Shown here: one piece after another, positions 24,925 through 34,446 of the stretch
How positions within the stretch are numbered: the stretch's first letter is position 1
How the letters are laid out: the number at the start of each line of letters is the position of its first letter
NCBI GenBank assembly: GCA_029265355.1
Contig: JAJUJL010000003.1
Location: 186,001 to 250,000, forward strand
Source: Chloroflexota bacterium
GTDB taxonomy: Bacteria; Chloroflexota; Anaerolineae; Anaerolineales; UBA4823
Length of the DNA stretch: 64,000 bases
Reading direction: 5' to 3'
The notes under the pieces: model-generated
The model's input: only the letters and a program-made list of their open reading frames with translations
Told to the model about the DNA's origin: nothing
Database searches by the model: none
Made by a program: the position numbers and the translations under genes

Positions 24925-25638
24925 TTACGGAGAAGCGATATCGGTTGGCGTAGGGATCGCTTCCGGGGCAGGCATCATTGAATAGGCATGCAGTCGAAAA
25001 GGCGATGGAATGACCTCCGAAATGATCGGGAAATGCAGCATCTGGTCGTAACAGACGTAGGCTTCCACCAATACATAACCCCGATTGTTCGGCGCGCCGC
25101 TGATAAAATTTTCTTTGATTTCTTCATCGGTGAAGAAAGGCTCGTCCCGGATAGTGTTGCCGTCGCAGTCCTTTTTCCAGTTATCCCCATACAATGACCA
25201 GCCATCCGCATCGGGATGGCGAATAATGTTGGTGCTGGTGATGCTCCCCGAACTGCTCACCGTGAACACCGTGACGACCACATCCGCGTAATTGGTATTG
25301 GAGATCGGCACGTACGGGTTTAACTCAGGATCGATAAAAAAGCACGCGGTATCTTTATAATAATCCAACGTGTTGTTGGCGCACTCATCCAGGGAAGCCT
25401 CCCCCGCGGTGGCTGACTCGAAATCGCGCACCGATGCAAAGCGAGCAGCCTCACGCGTGAGATCCAGGAGATTCAAGTAGCCGAACACGACGAAACCCAC
25501 CTCAACCAGGCCAGCCAACATCACCAGCAACAGCGGCACCAGCAAAGCCAGCTCAACATACGTCTGTCCTGACGGGGGGCGCGCATGATGGGCTGTCTTT
25601 CCTGGATTTTCACCCGCTTCCGCTTTGATATCGCTCAT
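24925..25638 (-). CDS. TadE-like pilus assembly protein
   Basis: The 237-residue protein has the TadE signature GQTYVELALLVPLLLVMLAGLVEVG (about 24-48), followed by NLLDLTREAARFASVRDF, which is typical of TadE/TadG minor pilins, then an exported domain with cysteines. It is the first gene of the minus-strand tad-like operon; its stop abuts the VWA gene start. No strong ribosome site is seen before ATG 25638 (GTAGTGGTCT). An AT-rich region with several promoter-like hexamers lies upstream. Confidence 0.8.
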   Translation of the reverse strand: MSDIKAEAGENPGKTAHHARPPSGQTYVELALLVPLLLVMLAGLVEVGFVVFGYLNLLDLTREAARFASVRDFESATAGEASLDECANNTLDYYKDTACFFIDPELNPYVPISNTNYADVVVTVFTVSSSGSITSTNIIRHPDADGWSLYGDNWKKDCDGNTIRDEPFFTDEEIKENFISGAPNNRGYVLVEAYVCYDQMLHFPIISEVIPSPFRLHAYSMMPAPEAIPTPTDIASP

Positions 25639-25832
25639 AGACCACTACTGCCAGTGATTGATTCACTTACACGTTATGCTGTTTATATCATATATTATTG
25701 CATCAATACCTAACAAATACTCAATGTATCCTCATTATACTGACCACAATCCAAGTGATTATACTCCTTTAGTACTATTGCACTTAATGAAATTGTAAGT
25801 TTATGAATTCATTCATTACTTTATGAATCTTG
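25639..25832 (-). promoter_or_regulatory. AT-rich upstream region of the tad-like operon
   Basis: This 194-bp region is markedly richer in A and T than its surroundings and has no gene. On the minus strand it holds two TATAAT hexamers and a TTGTTA-N16-TATATG arrangement, so several promoters could drive the TadE operon. I see no clear terminator for the prepilin peptidase gene that ends at its other edge. Confidence 0.4.
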
Positions 25833-26582
25833 CTACAGCATCGCTGTGCGGAAAATCAGCAACATAGCTGCGCTGGCCGCCAGGAAGGGGCCGTAGGGGA
25901 TGGAGGCGTCGACACGGTAGCGCCGGCGCGCCAGCATCGCTACCAGCACTACCAGCGATGCCGCCCCGCCCAAAATCACACCCAGGAACAAGCCGGCAAT
26001 CACCCCTGGCCAGCCCAGGAGCAGCCCAATCACCCCCGATAGGTTGACATCACCAAAGCCCAGTGCATCCTCAAGCTGCGTACCAGCATGGCTGCGTGAT
26101 CGCACATAAAAAGCTCCCAGCGCAAAGAGCAGGTACATAGCGCCAAAACCCGCCGCCCCTCCCAGCAAGGTAAGTGGCGCACCGTGCAGCCAGAACCCCA
26201 CTACCAGGCCGATGAGCGCGCCAGCGATGCTCACCTCGTGCAAGATGACCCGATGTTCGATATCGATCACTGCCACCAGGCTAAGATAAACCAGCAGCAG
26301 GCTGGAGAGGTAGTATCCTAAGCGTGGTGGATAATTGTCGCGCAGCCATACACTGCTGATCACGAAGAAAAGGAGAATTAGCCAGGCGCGCGTCGCGTTC
26401 GATTTCCCGCAGACCCGGCAAGGGCCTGGGATCAAAACCGTCCACCACCCCTTGGTCGACTGGCATCGAGGGCATACCGGGGTGTGCACGCGACGAAAAA
26501 GGGGCAGAACGTCTGCCAGGTAATTGACCAGGCTGCCGAGCAGCCAGCCAAATATACCAGTCGCCAAGAGTTCGATCAGCAT
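25833..26582 (-). CDS. Prepilin peptidase (A24 family)
   Basis: The 249-residue integral membrane protein is an aspartic prepilin peptidase that cleaves, and often N-methylates, pilin precursors. The N-terminal cytoplasmic loop has the two zinc CxxC pairs (CPRCQ, CRVCG) of the full-length bifunctional form. The catalytic aspartates are in AVIDIEHRVI and ALGFGDVNL (GxGD motif), with multiple membrane helices throughout. AGGGAAAG precedes ATG 26582. It lies upstream of the TadE/TadG genes on the same strand, 194 bp away, and could process their pilin-like N-termini; a more typical target would be a Flp major pilin, which is not in the window. Confidence 0.88.
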   Translation of the reverse strand: MLIELLATGIFGWLLGSLVNYLADVLPLFRRVHTPVCPRCQSTKGWWTVLIPGPCRVCGKSNATRAWLILLFFVISSVWLRDNYPPRLGYYLSSLLLVYLSLVAVIDIEHRVILHEVSIAGALIGLVVGFWLHGAPLTLLGGAAGFGAMYLLFALGAFYVRSRSHAGTQLEDALGFGDVNLSGVIGLLLGWPGVIAGLFLGVILGGAASLVVLVAMLARRRYRVDASIPYGPFLAASAAMLLIFRTAML

Positions 26583-26593
26583 CTTTCCCTCAG

Positions 26594-26622
26594 TGGCAAA
26601 AAGTTACGCATAGGTGTATTAT
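26594..26622 (+). promoter_or_regulatory. Likely murA promoter
   Basis: TGGCAA (26594-26599), 17 bp, TATTAT (26617-26622), about 80 bp before the murA ATG, in the gap between divergent genes. The -35 is weak. Confidence 0.4.
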
Positions 26623-26704
26623 AGCAGGGCAGGAAGATACGCCAAAACGAAAAATAATTGGTGCACTACCTGTAAACCACTCGCCTGTAACAGGAGATGA
26701 GTCA

Positions 26705-27988
26705 ATGGATAAATTCGTCATCCAAGGGGGCATACCGCTCAAAGGAGAAGTCACGCCCGCGGGGAATAAGAACGCGGCCTTGCCCTTGTTGGCGGCCTGC
26801 ACGTTGACCAGCGAACCGGTCATATTGCACAATGTGCCCCGCATCAAAGATGTTCTGTCGATGCGCGCCTTGATCGAGAGCCTGGGTGTGAAATTCGAGG
26901 AAATCAATGAACACACCTGGAAAATTCAAGCCTCAGATGTGCGACCCGCAGACCTTGACCCCAACCTGTGCCGGAGCATCCGCGCCTCCATTCTCCTGGC
27001 GGGGCCAATGGTTGCCCGGGCGGGCGGCCTGCGCTTGCCGCCCCCTGGCGGCGACGTGATCGGGCGGCGCAGGGTCGATACCCATATCAAAGCCCTGCAA
27101 GCCCTGGGCGCTCAGACGGTCTATGACCGCGCCGAGAAGATTTTTCAGTTCAAAGCCCACCGCCTGACCGGGGCCAATATCCTGCTGGATGAAGCCAGTG
27201 TAACCGCCACCGAGAATATCATCATGGCCGCAGTGACCACCCCCGGTGAAACGGTCATCCGCAATGCCGCCTCTGAACCGCATATCCAGGAATTGTGCCT
27301 GATGTTGAATAAGCTCGGGGCGCGCATCGAGAATATTGGCTCGAACACCCTGCATATCACCGGCGTGCCCCAGTTACATGGCGGTGAATTCACAATTGGC
27401 CCGGATTACCTGGAAGTTGTCAGCTTTATTGGCGCGGCGGTGGTCACTAAAGGAACAATCCGCATCAGAAAGGCCGGACCTCAATATCTGGATATGATCG
27501 CTTTGGTATTCAGGCGGCTGGGAGTAGAGTGGCAGGTGCAGGGCGAGGATATCATCGTGCCTGGGACGCAGCGCTTGGAGATCGAGCCTGATCTGGGAGA
27601 TGCCATACCCGAGATCAGCGTCATGCCCTGGCCCTCTTTCCCGACCGATCTGATGTCCATCGCCATTGTCGTTGCCACGCAGTCGAAAGGCAGTGTTTTA
27701 TTCCACGACTGGATGTATCCCAGCCGGATGTTTTTCATTGATAAACTGGTGAGCATGGGGGCGCACATCGTATTGTGCGACCCACATCGCTGCATCGTGC
27801 AAGGTCCGACCACACTATATGGAGAGAACCTGGAAAGTCCGGATATACGCGCTGGCATGGCCCTGGTTTTGGCCGCCCTGGCTGCCGAAGGCCAGTCGGT
27901 GATCCGCAACATTGGCCAGGTTGACCGAGGGTACGAGCGTGTTGACCAGAAGCTGCGCAGTTTAGGCGCAATGATCACCCGACAGTAG
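26705..27988 (+). CDS. murA: UDP-N-acetylglucosamine 1-carboxyvinyltransferase (Asp-type MurA)
   Basis: MurA makes the first committed step of peptidoglycan synthesis, adding enolpyruvate from PEP to UDP-GlcNAc. The 427-residue length, the N-terminal IQGGIPLKGEVTPAGNKNAALPL block and the ending are typical. In the active-site loop the motif is PPPGGDVIGRRRVDTH: the residue at position 117, aligned with the E. coli Cys115 of GGCTIGARPVD, is Asp. Asp at this site is known from mycobacterial and chlamydial MurA and gives intrinsic fosfomycin resistance while keeping activity. AGGAGA before ATG 26705 sets the start. A bidirectional terminator follows. Confidence 0.93.
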   Translation: MDKFVIQGGIPLKGEVTPAGNKNAALPLLAACTLTSEPVILHNVPRIKDVLSMRALIESLGVKFEEINEHTWKIQASDVRPADLDPNLCRSIRASILLAGPMVARAGGLRLPPPGGDVIGRRRVDTHIKALQALGAQTVYDRAEKIFQFKAHRLTGANILLDEASVTATENIIMAAVTTPGETVIRNAASEPHIQELCLMLNKLGARIENIGSNTLHITGVPQLHGGEFTIGPDYLEVVSFIGAAVVTKGTIRIRKAGPQYLDMIALVFRRLGVEWQVQGEDIIVPGTQRLEIEPDLGDAIPEISVMPWPSFPTDLMSIAIVVATQSKGSVLFHDWMYPSRMFFIDKLVSMGAHIVLCDPHRCIVQGPTTLYGENLESPDIRAGMALVLAALAAEGQSVIRNIGQVDRGYERVDQKLRSLGAMITRQ

Positions 27989-28013
27989 CCATCCGGACGC
28001 TGAAATCCTGTTA

Positions 28014-28048
28014 AAAAAGCTGGGCGACCCGTGTTCGTCCAGCTTTTT
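28014..28048. terminator. Bidirectional terminator between murA and trxA
   Basis: AAAAAGCTGGGCGA and TCGTCCAGCTTTTT pair over 14 bp (one G-T wobble) with a 7-base loop; A-run and T-run on either side allow use in both directions. Confidence 0.85.
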
Positions 28049-28080
28049 ACAACCTGTGTAGGGAGAGGGCGGTATGCGGG

Positions 28081-28428
28081 TTAGGCCTTGTCCGATACCA
28101 CCTCTAAAAATTGAGCAACCACCTCGCGTAGCATTGGCTCTGGCAAGGCGCCCACCTGCCGGTGAATCACCTTTCCACCAGCCACGAACAGCATGGTTGG
28201 GATGCCCTGAACGCCGTAGCGATTGGCCCAATCCGGGTTCTCATCGGTGTTCACCTTCGCAACCAGTAATTTGCCAGCATATTCTTTTGCCAGTTTGTCA
28301 AGCGTCGGGGCAACCATGCGGCATGGGCCGCACCAGGGCGCCCAGAAATCCACAATCGCGGGGATGCTCGATTGAAGAACAGTTTTTTCAAATGCTGCAT
28401 CGGTCACGTGAACGGGTTCGGATATCAT
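28081..28428 (-). CDS. trxA: Thioredoxin
   Basis: The 115-residue protein is a classical thioredoxin, a disulfide reductase in the cytoplasm. The active site is FWAPWCGPCRM (Cys33, Cys36), with KVNTDENPDWANRYGVQGIPTMLF carrying the cis-Pro. It is single-domain with no signal peptide. ATG 28428 gives a normal N-terminus (MISEPVHVTDAAFEK); no strong ribosome site is seen. It converges on murA and diverges from scpA. Confidence 0.93.
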   Translation of the reverse strand: MISEPVHVTDAAFEKTVLQSSIPAIVDFWAPWCGPCRMVAPTLDKLAKEYAGKLLVAKVNTDENPDWANRYGVQGIPTMLFVAGGKVIHRQVGALPEPMLREVVAQFLEVVSDKA

Positions 28429-28506
28429 CTGTTTTACTCCATTCGAAAATCATATCTCGTATTTTTGTGTGTCAAAGTATAGCATGGGAACTCTGATTTT
28501 GTCAGG

Positions 28507-28512
28507 TATAAT
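28507..28512 (+). promoter_or_regulatory. Leaderless-type promoter of scpA
   Basis: TATAAT lies exactly 7 bases before ATG 28520 and there is no ribosome site between them, the arrangement expected for a leaderless mRNA. Confidence 0.45.
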
Positions 28513-28519
28513 CCTGGCG

Positions 28520-29299
28520 ATGGAGCACCCTGCCGTTTCACATCCTGCTGGCAGCTACCAGGTTGCCACTACGATCTATGAAGGCCCATTGGATCTGCTG
28601 CTCCAATTGATTGAGCGCGCCCAGTTGGATATAACCAGGTTGGCGCTGGCGCAAATTACCGACCAGTATCTCGAGCACCTCAAGCACATCCAGAACCGCT
28701 CTGCGGACGAAGTCTCAGCCTTCCTGGCAATCGCCTCCCGTCTAATCTTGATCAAATCCGAAGCGCTGCTTCCCCGCCCACCCCAACGCGAGCCAGATGA
28801 AGAAGATCCCGGCGAGGCGCTTGCGCGACAATTGCGCCTTTACAAGATCTTCAAGACCGCAGCCTTATACCTGGAAGGGCGGGAAAGCGCCCACCAACAC
28901 TCGCATTTGCGCCTGGCGCCGCCTCTGCGCGCTGAAGCGCAGCTCGATTTGAGCAATATCACATTGGAAGACCTGGTTGAGGCTGCACGGGCGATACTGG
29001 TGGCGTTCGATAACCGCCCCGAACTAAAAACCGTGGTCACTGCTCCCACTGTCACCATCCGTCAGAAAATCGGCGATATCATCCGTTTCATTAAAGCGCG
29101 TGGTAAAGCCAGCTTTTTGACATTTATTCACGGAGCGAAAAGCCGAATTGAGATTGTGGTCACCTTTTTAGCAATGCTCGAGCTGATCAAACGCCGCCGC
29201 GTCCAGGCCAGCCAGGCGCAGCTATTTGGCGAGATCGAACTGCAACCCGCAGAAGAATGGGAAGAAAGCGGCGATTTCGAGCTCGAATTTGGCGAATGA
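28520..29299 (+). CDS. scpA: Segregation and condensation protein A
   Basis: ScpA is the kleisin subunit that joins SMC heads, with ScpB, in the bacterial condensin complex. The 259-residue protein shows the conserved N-terminal YEGPLDLLLQLIERAQLDI block and AFLAIASRLILIKSEALLPRP (SMC-binding helix region), and a C-terminal winged-helix part (VVTFLAMLELIKRRRVQASQAQLFGEIEL). The frame is open from GTG 28469, but ATG 28520 fits the family and its TATAAT 7 bases upstream. scpB is not adjacent. The next gene starts 50 bp on. Confidence 0.92.
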   Translation: MEHPAVSHPAGSYQVATTIYEGPLDLLLQLIERAQLDITRLALAQITDQYLEHLKHIQNRSADEVSAFLAIASRLILIKSEALLPRPPQREPDEEDPGEALARQLRLYKIFKTAALYLEGRESAHQHSHLRLAPPLRAEAQLDLSNITLEDLVEAARAILVAFDNRPELKTVVTAPTVTIRQKIGDIIRFIKARGKASFLTFIHGAKSRIEIVVTFLAMLELIKRRRVQASQAQLFGEIELQPAEEWEESGDFELEFGE

Positions 29300-29349
29300 A
29301 CATCATTCCCAATGTTTATTGGTGAACTGTTTGAAAGGGAATCACTTCG

Positions 29350-31395
29350 ATGGCAAACCACCTGGCGCACGAAATCTCTCCTTACCTGAGGCAACATGCA
29401 GATAACCCGGTCGATTGGTACCCCTGGGGCGAGGAAGCCCTGGAAAGAGCACGCCGGGAAGACAAACCGATCTTTCTGAGCATTGGATATGCCGCCTGCC
29501 ACTGGTGTCACGTGATGGCGCACGAATCGTTCGAAGACGCCGAAACCGCCGCCTTCATGAACGCGCACTTCATTAACATCAAAGTTGATCGCGAAGAGCG
29601 CCCAGACCTGGACGGCATTTATATGTCGGCGGTGGTCGCCATGACCGGGCAGGGCGGCTGGCCAATGTCCGTTTTTCTCACGCCGGAAGGACAGCCATTT
29701 TTCGGCGGCACATATTTCCCCCCAGTGCGCCGTTATAACATACCCTCGTTCAAGGAAGTCTTAACAGGCGTTCAGTCTGCCTGGCAAAAAGATCGGGCAG
29801 GCATCGTTGAGTCGGGGACCAAAATTGCGGCTTACCTGGAAGAGATATCGCACCCCACCGCCAAAGAGCAGCCGTTAAGTCCTGAATTGCTCGAACAGGC
29901 CGCCCTGAGACTTGCACAAGCGTACGATTGGAAATTTGGCGGTTGGGGACAAGCACCCAAATTTCCCCAGCCGATGGCGATCGAATTCCTGCTCCGCAGG
30001 GCAACCAGGGGCGACCAGCTTGCCCTGGATATTTCCCTTCATGCGTTAAACAGCATGGCCTTGGGCGGCATGTACGATGTCGTGGGTGGAGGCTTTGCGC
30101 GCTACAGCACCGACAATTACTGGCGCGTGCCTCATTTCGAAAAAATGCTCTACGATAACGCGCAACTTGCCCGTGTATATTTATATGGCTATTTGCTGAG
30201 CGGACAGGAATCGCTTCGCCTGGTCTGCGAGCAGACACTGGAATTCATGCTGCGAGAAATGCGCCATCCTTCGGGTGGTTTCTTCAGCAGCCTGGATGCG
30301 GATTCAGAGGGAGAAGAGGGCAAATTCTATGTCTGGACGCCGGCGGATATCCGCCAGGCGCTGCAAGATGATCATTTGTCGGAGCTGGTGATAGAGGCCT
30401 ATGGCATCACTCAGGCAGGCAATTTCGAAGGCTGCAATGTTCTGCAGCGCACACAGGACGATGAGCATCTTTCCGAACAATTCGGATTAACGGTGAACGC
30501 CGTTCGAGAACGATTGCGCAGCGCGCATGCCCGCTTATTGGCGTACCGAAACCAGCGCATTCGCCCCGCAACCGACGATAAGATCCTGACCTCCTGGAAC
30601 GCGCTGGCGATGATTGCCTTCATCGAAGCAGGTAAATATCTGAGACGGCAAGATTTTCTGAGCCATGCCGAGGTAACCGCGGCTTTCTTGCTCGATGCGT
30701 TGTGGGATGGCAAATCTCTCTATCGCGCCTGGCGAGATGGCAAAGCCGCTCACCTCGGCTTCCTCGAAGATTACGCCGGGTTGAGCCTGGCGCTGTGCCT
30801 GCTCTACCAGGCGGATGGCGACCCGCGTTGGTTTACTGCCGCCGAGATGCTATCTGGCGAAATGATCGATCATTTTGTGGATGTCTCGTTTGGTTTTTTC
30901 GATACCCACGAGAATCATGAGACATTGATCACTCGCCCGAAGGATTTACAAGATAATGCGACGCCGTGCGGCAATTCCCTGGCTGCCACCGCTTTGCTCC
31001 AGCTTGCAGCCCTCAATGGGAATGGAAGCTGGCGAGATATCGCAGAGAAGTCGCTCAGCGCCTTGCAATCAGACATCGCTCGCTATCCCACTGCCTTTGG
31101 GCAATGGTTGTGCGCCGTGGATTTCGCGCTGGGACCCATGCGCGAGGTTGCCATCGTGGGCGATGAGGCGGATGTTCGCACGCAGGCGTTGGTGGCTGCA
31201 GTCTGGCAAAATTTCCAGCCATACACCGTGGTTGCCAGGAGCGCTATGCCCCTGCCCTCAGGCGCGCCGCTCTTACTGCGGGGAAGAGAACAGCTAAATG
31301 ACCAACCGACTGCTTATGTGTGCCAGCGGTTTGTTTGCCAGACTCCGGTCAACACTCCCCAGGCTTTATTTGCGCAATTAGCTGGGGAAGCGTAA
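29350..31395 (+). CDS. DUF255 thioredoxin-fold protein (YyaL/SPATA20-like)
   Basis: The 681-residue protein starts [31 protein letters not shown], the hallmark of this family. An N-terminal thioredoxin-like domain (about 1-165) carries the motif [18 protein letters not shown], with a CxxC-like HWCH, and [16 protein letters not shown]. The rest is an alpha/alpha-toroid resembling N-acylglucosamine epimerases and glycosidases ([27 protein letters not shown]). Biochemical function is unclear in all organisms. Length is full. ATG 29350 lies after GAAAGGGAATC. Follows scpA and precedes an exonuclease gene by 21 bp. Confidence 0.9.
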   Translation: MANHLAHEISPYLRQHADNPVDWYPWGEEALERARREDKPIFLSIGYAACHWCHVMAHESFEDAETAAFMNAHFINIKVDREERPDLDGIYMSAVVAMTGQGGWPMSVFLTPEGQPFFGGTYFPPVRRYNIPSFKEVLTGVQSAWQKDRAGIVESGTKIAAYLEEISHPTAKEQPLSPELLEQAALRLAQAYDWKFGGWGQAPKFPQPMAIEFLLRRATRGDQLALDISLHALNSMALGGMYDVVGGGFARYSTDNYWRVPHFEKMLYDNAQLARVYLYGYLLSGQESLRLVCEQTLEFMLREMRHPSGGFFSSLDADSEGEEGKFYVWTPADIRQALQDDHLSELVIEAYGITQAGNFEGCNVLQRTQDDEHLSEQFGLTVNAVRERLRSAHARLLAYRNQRIRPATDDKILTSWNALAMIAFIEAGKYLRRQDFLSHAEVTAAFLLDALWDGKSLYRAWRDGKAAHLGFLEDYAGLSLALCLLYQADGDPRWFTAAEMLSGEMIDHFVDVSFGFFDTHENHETLITRPKDLQDNATPCGNSLAATALLQLAALNGNGSWRDIAEKSLSALQSDIARYPTAFGQWLCAVDFALGPMREVAIVGDEADVRTQALVAAVWQNFQPYTVVARSAMPLPSGAPLLLRGREQLNDQPTAYVCQRFVCQTPVNTPQALFAQLAGEA

Positions 31396-31416
31396 TTCTC
31401 AGGGAAGAGGCAACCC

Positions 31417-32001
31417 ATGCTCAATTCAGATCAAGCCCAGGCGAGACAAGCCGCAAGAAATTACCTGGCGCGCCAACCGCTATTCCTGGATACTGAGACC
31501 ACCGGGTTAGACAGCCGCAGCGAAATTATTGAAATCTGCATCGCGGACCATCATGGCACCGTCTTATTTCAATCGCTGGTGAAACCCGCCCAGCCGATTC
31601 CTTTGGACGCTACCCGCATACACGGCATCACCAACGCCCATGTTCAATCTGCGCCCGCCTGGCTGGAAGTCTGGCCTCAGGTACAGGATCTGATCACCGG
31701 CAGGGTCATTGGCATCTATAACGCCGAATTCGATCTGCGCATGATCCGGCAGACCAATCTTTTTTACAGGATACAATGGCGCCCGGCAAAAGAGACCACC
31801 TTCTTCTGCATCATGCTGCTCTACGCCCAATTTATCGGAGAGAAGGATTACCGCCGGGGTGGTTATCGCTTGCACTCCCTGGAGAAAGCCGGACGGCAAT
31901 GCCGCATACCAATTCCAAATTCCCATCGCGCGGTGGATGACACCTTGCTGGCCAGGCAGGTTCTGCGCTACATCGCTGGAGATTTAACCACTCAAGAGTA
32001 G
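31417..32001 (+). CDS. DEDDh 3'-5' exonuclease (DnaQ/RNase T-like)
   Basis: The 194-residue protein has the RNase H-fold exonuclease motifs: ExoI PLFLDTETTGLD (Asp, Glu), ExoII GIYNAEFDLRMI (Asp) and ExoIII SHRAVDDTLLARQVL (His, Asp), with the family spacing. It could be a proofreading-like epsilon homolog or an RNase T-type nuclease. There is no fused domain. AGGGAAGAGG precedes ATG 31417. It follows the DUF255 gene by 21 bp, probably in one operon. Substrate is not evident. Confidence 0.88.
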   Translation: MLNSDQAQARQAARNYLARQPLFLDTETTGLDSRSEIIEICIADHHGTVLFQSLVKPAQPIPLDATRIHGITNAHVQSAPAWLEVWPQVQDLITGRVIGIYNAEFDLRMIRQTNLFYRIQWRPAKETTFFCIMLLYAQFIGEKDYRRGGYRLHSLEKAGRQCRIPIPNSHRAVDDTLLARQVLRYIAGDLTTQE

Positions 32002-32015
32002 ATTGTTAAGAACAC

Positions 32016-32044
32016 TTGCTTTTGGCAAATTATTTTGCTATAGT
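32016..32044 (+). promoter_or_regulatory. Promoter of the UspA gene
   Basis: TTGCTT (32016-32021), 17-bp spacer, TATAGT (32039-32044). A leader of about 150 bases separates it from the UspA gene, which has an excellent GGAGGTGA ribosome site at 32189-32196. Confidence 0.5.
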
Positions 32045-32199
32045 GAAAGCAAGCCAGTGCTATTTGGCACAAACCTGGTGGTTGGTCGGTCAGCGCCGGT
32101 CATCATCCGGGTACTTTTCAACGCCGCTGCAACTGAGCGATCAAACCTTGTGTGCTGTTTCGCGGAAAGCTTTCGTTCCTTCACCAACGGAGGTGAGAA

Positions 32200-33099
32200 A
32201 TGCAAACCCCAAAAAACGGCAAATCCATGAAAATCCTGGTGGGATATGACGGCTCGAGCCATGCTAAAGCGGCAATCAAATTGATCTGTGATCTACCGTT
32301 GGCTGCAAATAGCAGCGTGTTTCTGTTGGGCGTATTCACCCCTCGTCAGATATCGGATCATGAGTTGTTGCGCGCTTCGATCGAAGAGGCGGGAAAATGC
32401 CTCCAGGAGCGTGGTCTCACTCAAGCGAACGAGTTGATCTTGGGTCATCCAGCAGAGAAGCTCATCGAATATGCGGAGAAATTGCAACCCGATCTGCTGG
32501 TGGTTGGCGCAAAAGGATTGCGCGCAACGCTTGGGATACTCCTGGGAGGCATTGCTCAGCAAGTGGTCGAATACGCCAATTGGCCCGTCCTGGTGGTGCG
32601 CGAGCCCTACCATCCCATCAAGCGGGTATTGCTAGTCACAGATGGCTCTCCTCATAGCCAGTGCGCCATCGAATACACCTGCGAACTGCCATTGCCGCAG
32701 GGAATTGACTTGCGGGTGCTTCACGTGCTTCCCCCGCTCATCCAACCGGAAGTCATCGCCCAGGCCTGGCCAGCAACACCGGGCGCCTCGCTTCCCCCAG
32801 ATTTGCCGACACTGGAAACCTGGAGGCTCGAGGAAGAAGCGCAAGGCCAGCACTTGCTGGAGCATGCCCAGAAAATACTTTCGGCTGCCGGGTTGGATTG
32901 TGGCACGGTCATGCGGCGCGGAGACGCGGCGACTGAAATTCAGGAATATTGCCGGCAGTTCGAGCCAAATCTTATCATTGCCGGCTCGCGCGGTCTCAGC
33001 CAGGTGCGGAGCTGGCTGCTGGGAAGCGTTTCTCGCAAATTGATTCACTATTCGAACACCTCGGTGTTGATCGTGAAACGCTGTATCAAAGATGCCTGA
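32200..33099 (+). CDS. Tandem universal stress protein (UspA family)
   Basis: The 299-residue protein is two UspA domains in a row (about 9-143 and 145-296). Domain 1 opens MKILVGYDGSSHAKAAIKLICDLP and has VVGAKGLRATLGILLGGIAQQVV. Domain 2 opens RVLLVTDGSPHSQCAIEYTCELP and ends IIAGSRGLSQVRSWLLGSVSRKLIHYSNTSVLIVK, with the intact G-x2-G-x9-G-S ATP-binding motif; the first domain is GG rather than GS. Such proteins bind nucleotides or small ligands and act in stress survival. The start is set by GGAGGTGAGAA before ATG 32200. It stands alone, with a hairpin after it. Confidence 0.9.
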   Translation: MQTPKNGKSMKILVGYDGSSHAKAAIKLICDLPLAANSSVFLLGVFTPRQISDHELLRASIEEAGKCLQERGLTQANELILGHPAEKLIEYAEKLQPDLLVVGAKGLRATLGILLGGIAQQVVEYANWPVLVVREPYHPIKRVLLVTDGSPHSQCAIEYTCELPLPQGIDLRVLHVLPPLIQPEVIAQAWPATPGASLPPDLPTLETWRLEEEAQGQHLLEHAQKILSAAGLDCGTVMRRGDAATEIQEYCRQFEPNLIIAGSRGLSQVRSWLLGSVSRKLIHYSNTSVLIVKRCIKDA

Positions 33100-33110
33100 G
33101 CTTTCGAGGC

Positions 33111-33152
33111 GGGGTGCGTTGTGACTGAAACATTGCGTCACAACACACCCCC
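33111..33152. terminator. Long hairpin after the UspA gene
   Basis: GGGGTGCGTTGTGAC at 33111 onward pairs with GTCACAACACACCCC (33137-33151) with one mismatch and an 11-base loop; no T-run. A terminator or mRNA-stabilising stem. Confidence 0.45.
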
Positions 33153-33284
33153 AAATTCCCAGGACAGTGTAAGCGCAAATTTTATAGTAAAATCGGCAGG
33201 TATATCCTGGTTTTCCGGAATGGATCTGCCTGGATAATCGCTTGCCATCTCATGAAGAGTGCTTTGGAGCTTTGAAGCAAAACT

Positions 33285-34433
33285 ATGTCTGACCATATCA
33301 ACCAGGATAGAGCGCCGCAGAGACCACGCTGGCTCATCCTGTTTATCAACTTGCTCACCATTGCAGTCGTAGGCTTTCTGGCATATCTGCTCTTGCAGCG
33401 CTATGTATTATCTGCCAGCGCGACCGGCGCACAAGTGACGATCTCTCAGCTTGATGCTCCAGAAGCGCTTCAGAAAACAACTGCTGAGCAGTCAGAATTG
33501 CCCGGCGCCGGAGGGCCTTCAGCGCTCGACCTCCCTGCCATATCCGCATTCTCCGAGGGTTCCACATCCGGCATCAATCGGAAGACTTTGCTTTTCACAA
33601 CGATTCCCTCGCGCCCGCGCGTGGATGTGATCACCTATACCGTGGAGACCGGTGATAGCCTGTTTAGCATCGCAGATAAGTTCGGATTAAAACCCGAGAC
33701 GATCTTGTGGGGCAATTTCGAGACCCTGGAAGATAACCCTCACTTGCTCTCTAAAGGGCAGGTATTGAACATTCTGCCCACCAATGGCACATATTATCAA
33801 TGGAATCCAAATGACACGATTGAGGGCGTAGCTGCCCAGTTTGGGGTTGAGCCCGAAGCGATCATCGGCTACGCCGGTAACCGGATTGATTTGGCTTCTG
33901 GGGACTTGAACCGACCGAATATCGAACCAGGGCAGTGGTTGATCATTCCTGGGGGCAAGCGCGCCTTAAAAGACTGGGGACCGCCCGCGATCACTCGCAG
34001 CAATCCAGCCTCCGCCCGTTACTACGGCGAAGGGCATTGCGGCTCTATCTATGACGGAGCAATTGGCACGGGCACATTCGTCTGGCCGACAACCGAGCGG
34101 TTTTTATCCGGGTATGATTACACCGGTATCCATCCCGCCATCGACATCGCCGGTTCCGTCGGCAACGCTGTTTTTGCCGCAGACAGCGGTGTGGTCGTGT
34201 ATGCAGGATGGAGCAATTATGGCTACGGCTACCTGATCGTCATCGATCATGGCAATGGTTGGCAAAGCGCTTATGCTCACTTGAGCGCCGTGGCGGTTGG
34301 CTGCGGGCAGAGTGTTTTCCAGGGTGGCTATATTGGCGGCCTGGGGAGCACAGGCAACTCGACCGGACCCCATCTGCACTTCGAGCTGGTGTACAATGGA
34401 GCCAAGTTGAACCCCTGGGATTACCTTCGCTAA
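33285..34433 (+). CDS. Membrane-anchored LysM and M23 peptidase protein
   Basis: The 382-residue protein has an N-terminal membrane anchor (LILFINLLTIAVVGFLAYLLL, about 17-37), a low-complexity spacer, a LysM peptidoglycan-binding domain (VITYTVETGDSLFSIADKFG, about 118-165) with a second degenerate one (WNPNDTIEGVAAQFGVEPEAI), and a C-terminal M23/LytM domain. Metal-site motifs are HPAIDIAG and STGPHLHFELV; GDG-like spacing is normal, so it may be an active endopeptidase that cuts wall crosslinks. It sits in an apparent run with the exonuclease-like gene that starts 13 bp later. Confidence 0.85.
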   Translation: MSDHINQDRAPQRPRWLILFINLLTIAVVGFLAYLLLQRYVLSASATGAQVTISQLDAPEALQKTTAEQSELPGAGGPSALDLPAISAFSEGSTSGINRKTLLFTTIPSRPRVDVITYTVETGDSLFSIADKFGLKPETILWGNFETLEDNPHLLSKGQVLNILPTNGTYYQWNPNDTIEGVAAQFGVEPEAIIGYAGNRIDLASGDLNRPNIEPGQWLIIPGGKRALKDWGPPAITRSNPASARYYGEGHCGSIYDGAIGTGTFVWPTTERFLSGYDYTGIHPAIDIAGSVGNAVFAADSGVVVYAGWSNYGYGYLIVIDHGNGWQSAYAHLSAVAVGCGQSVFQGGYIGGLGSTGNSTGPHLHFELVYNGAKLNPWDYLR

Positions 34434-34446
34434 GTCACCCAATGGT

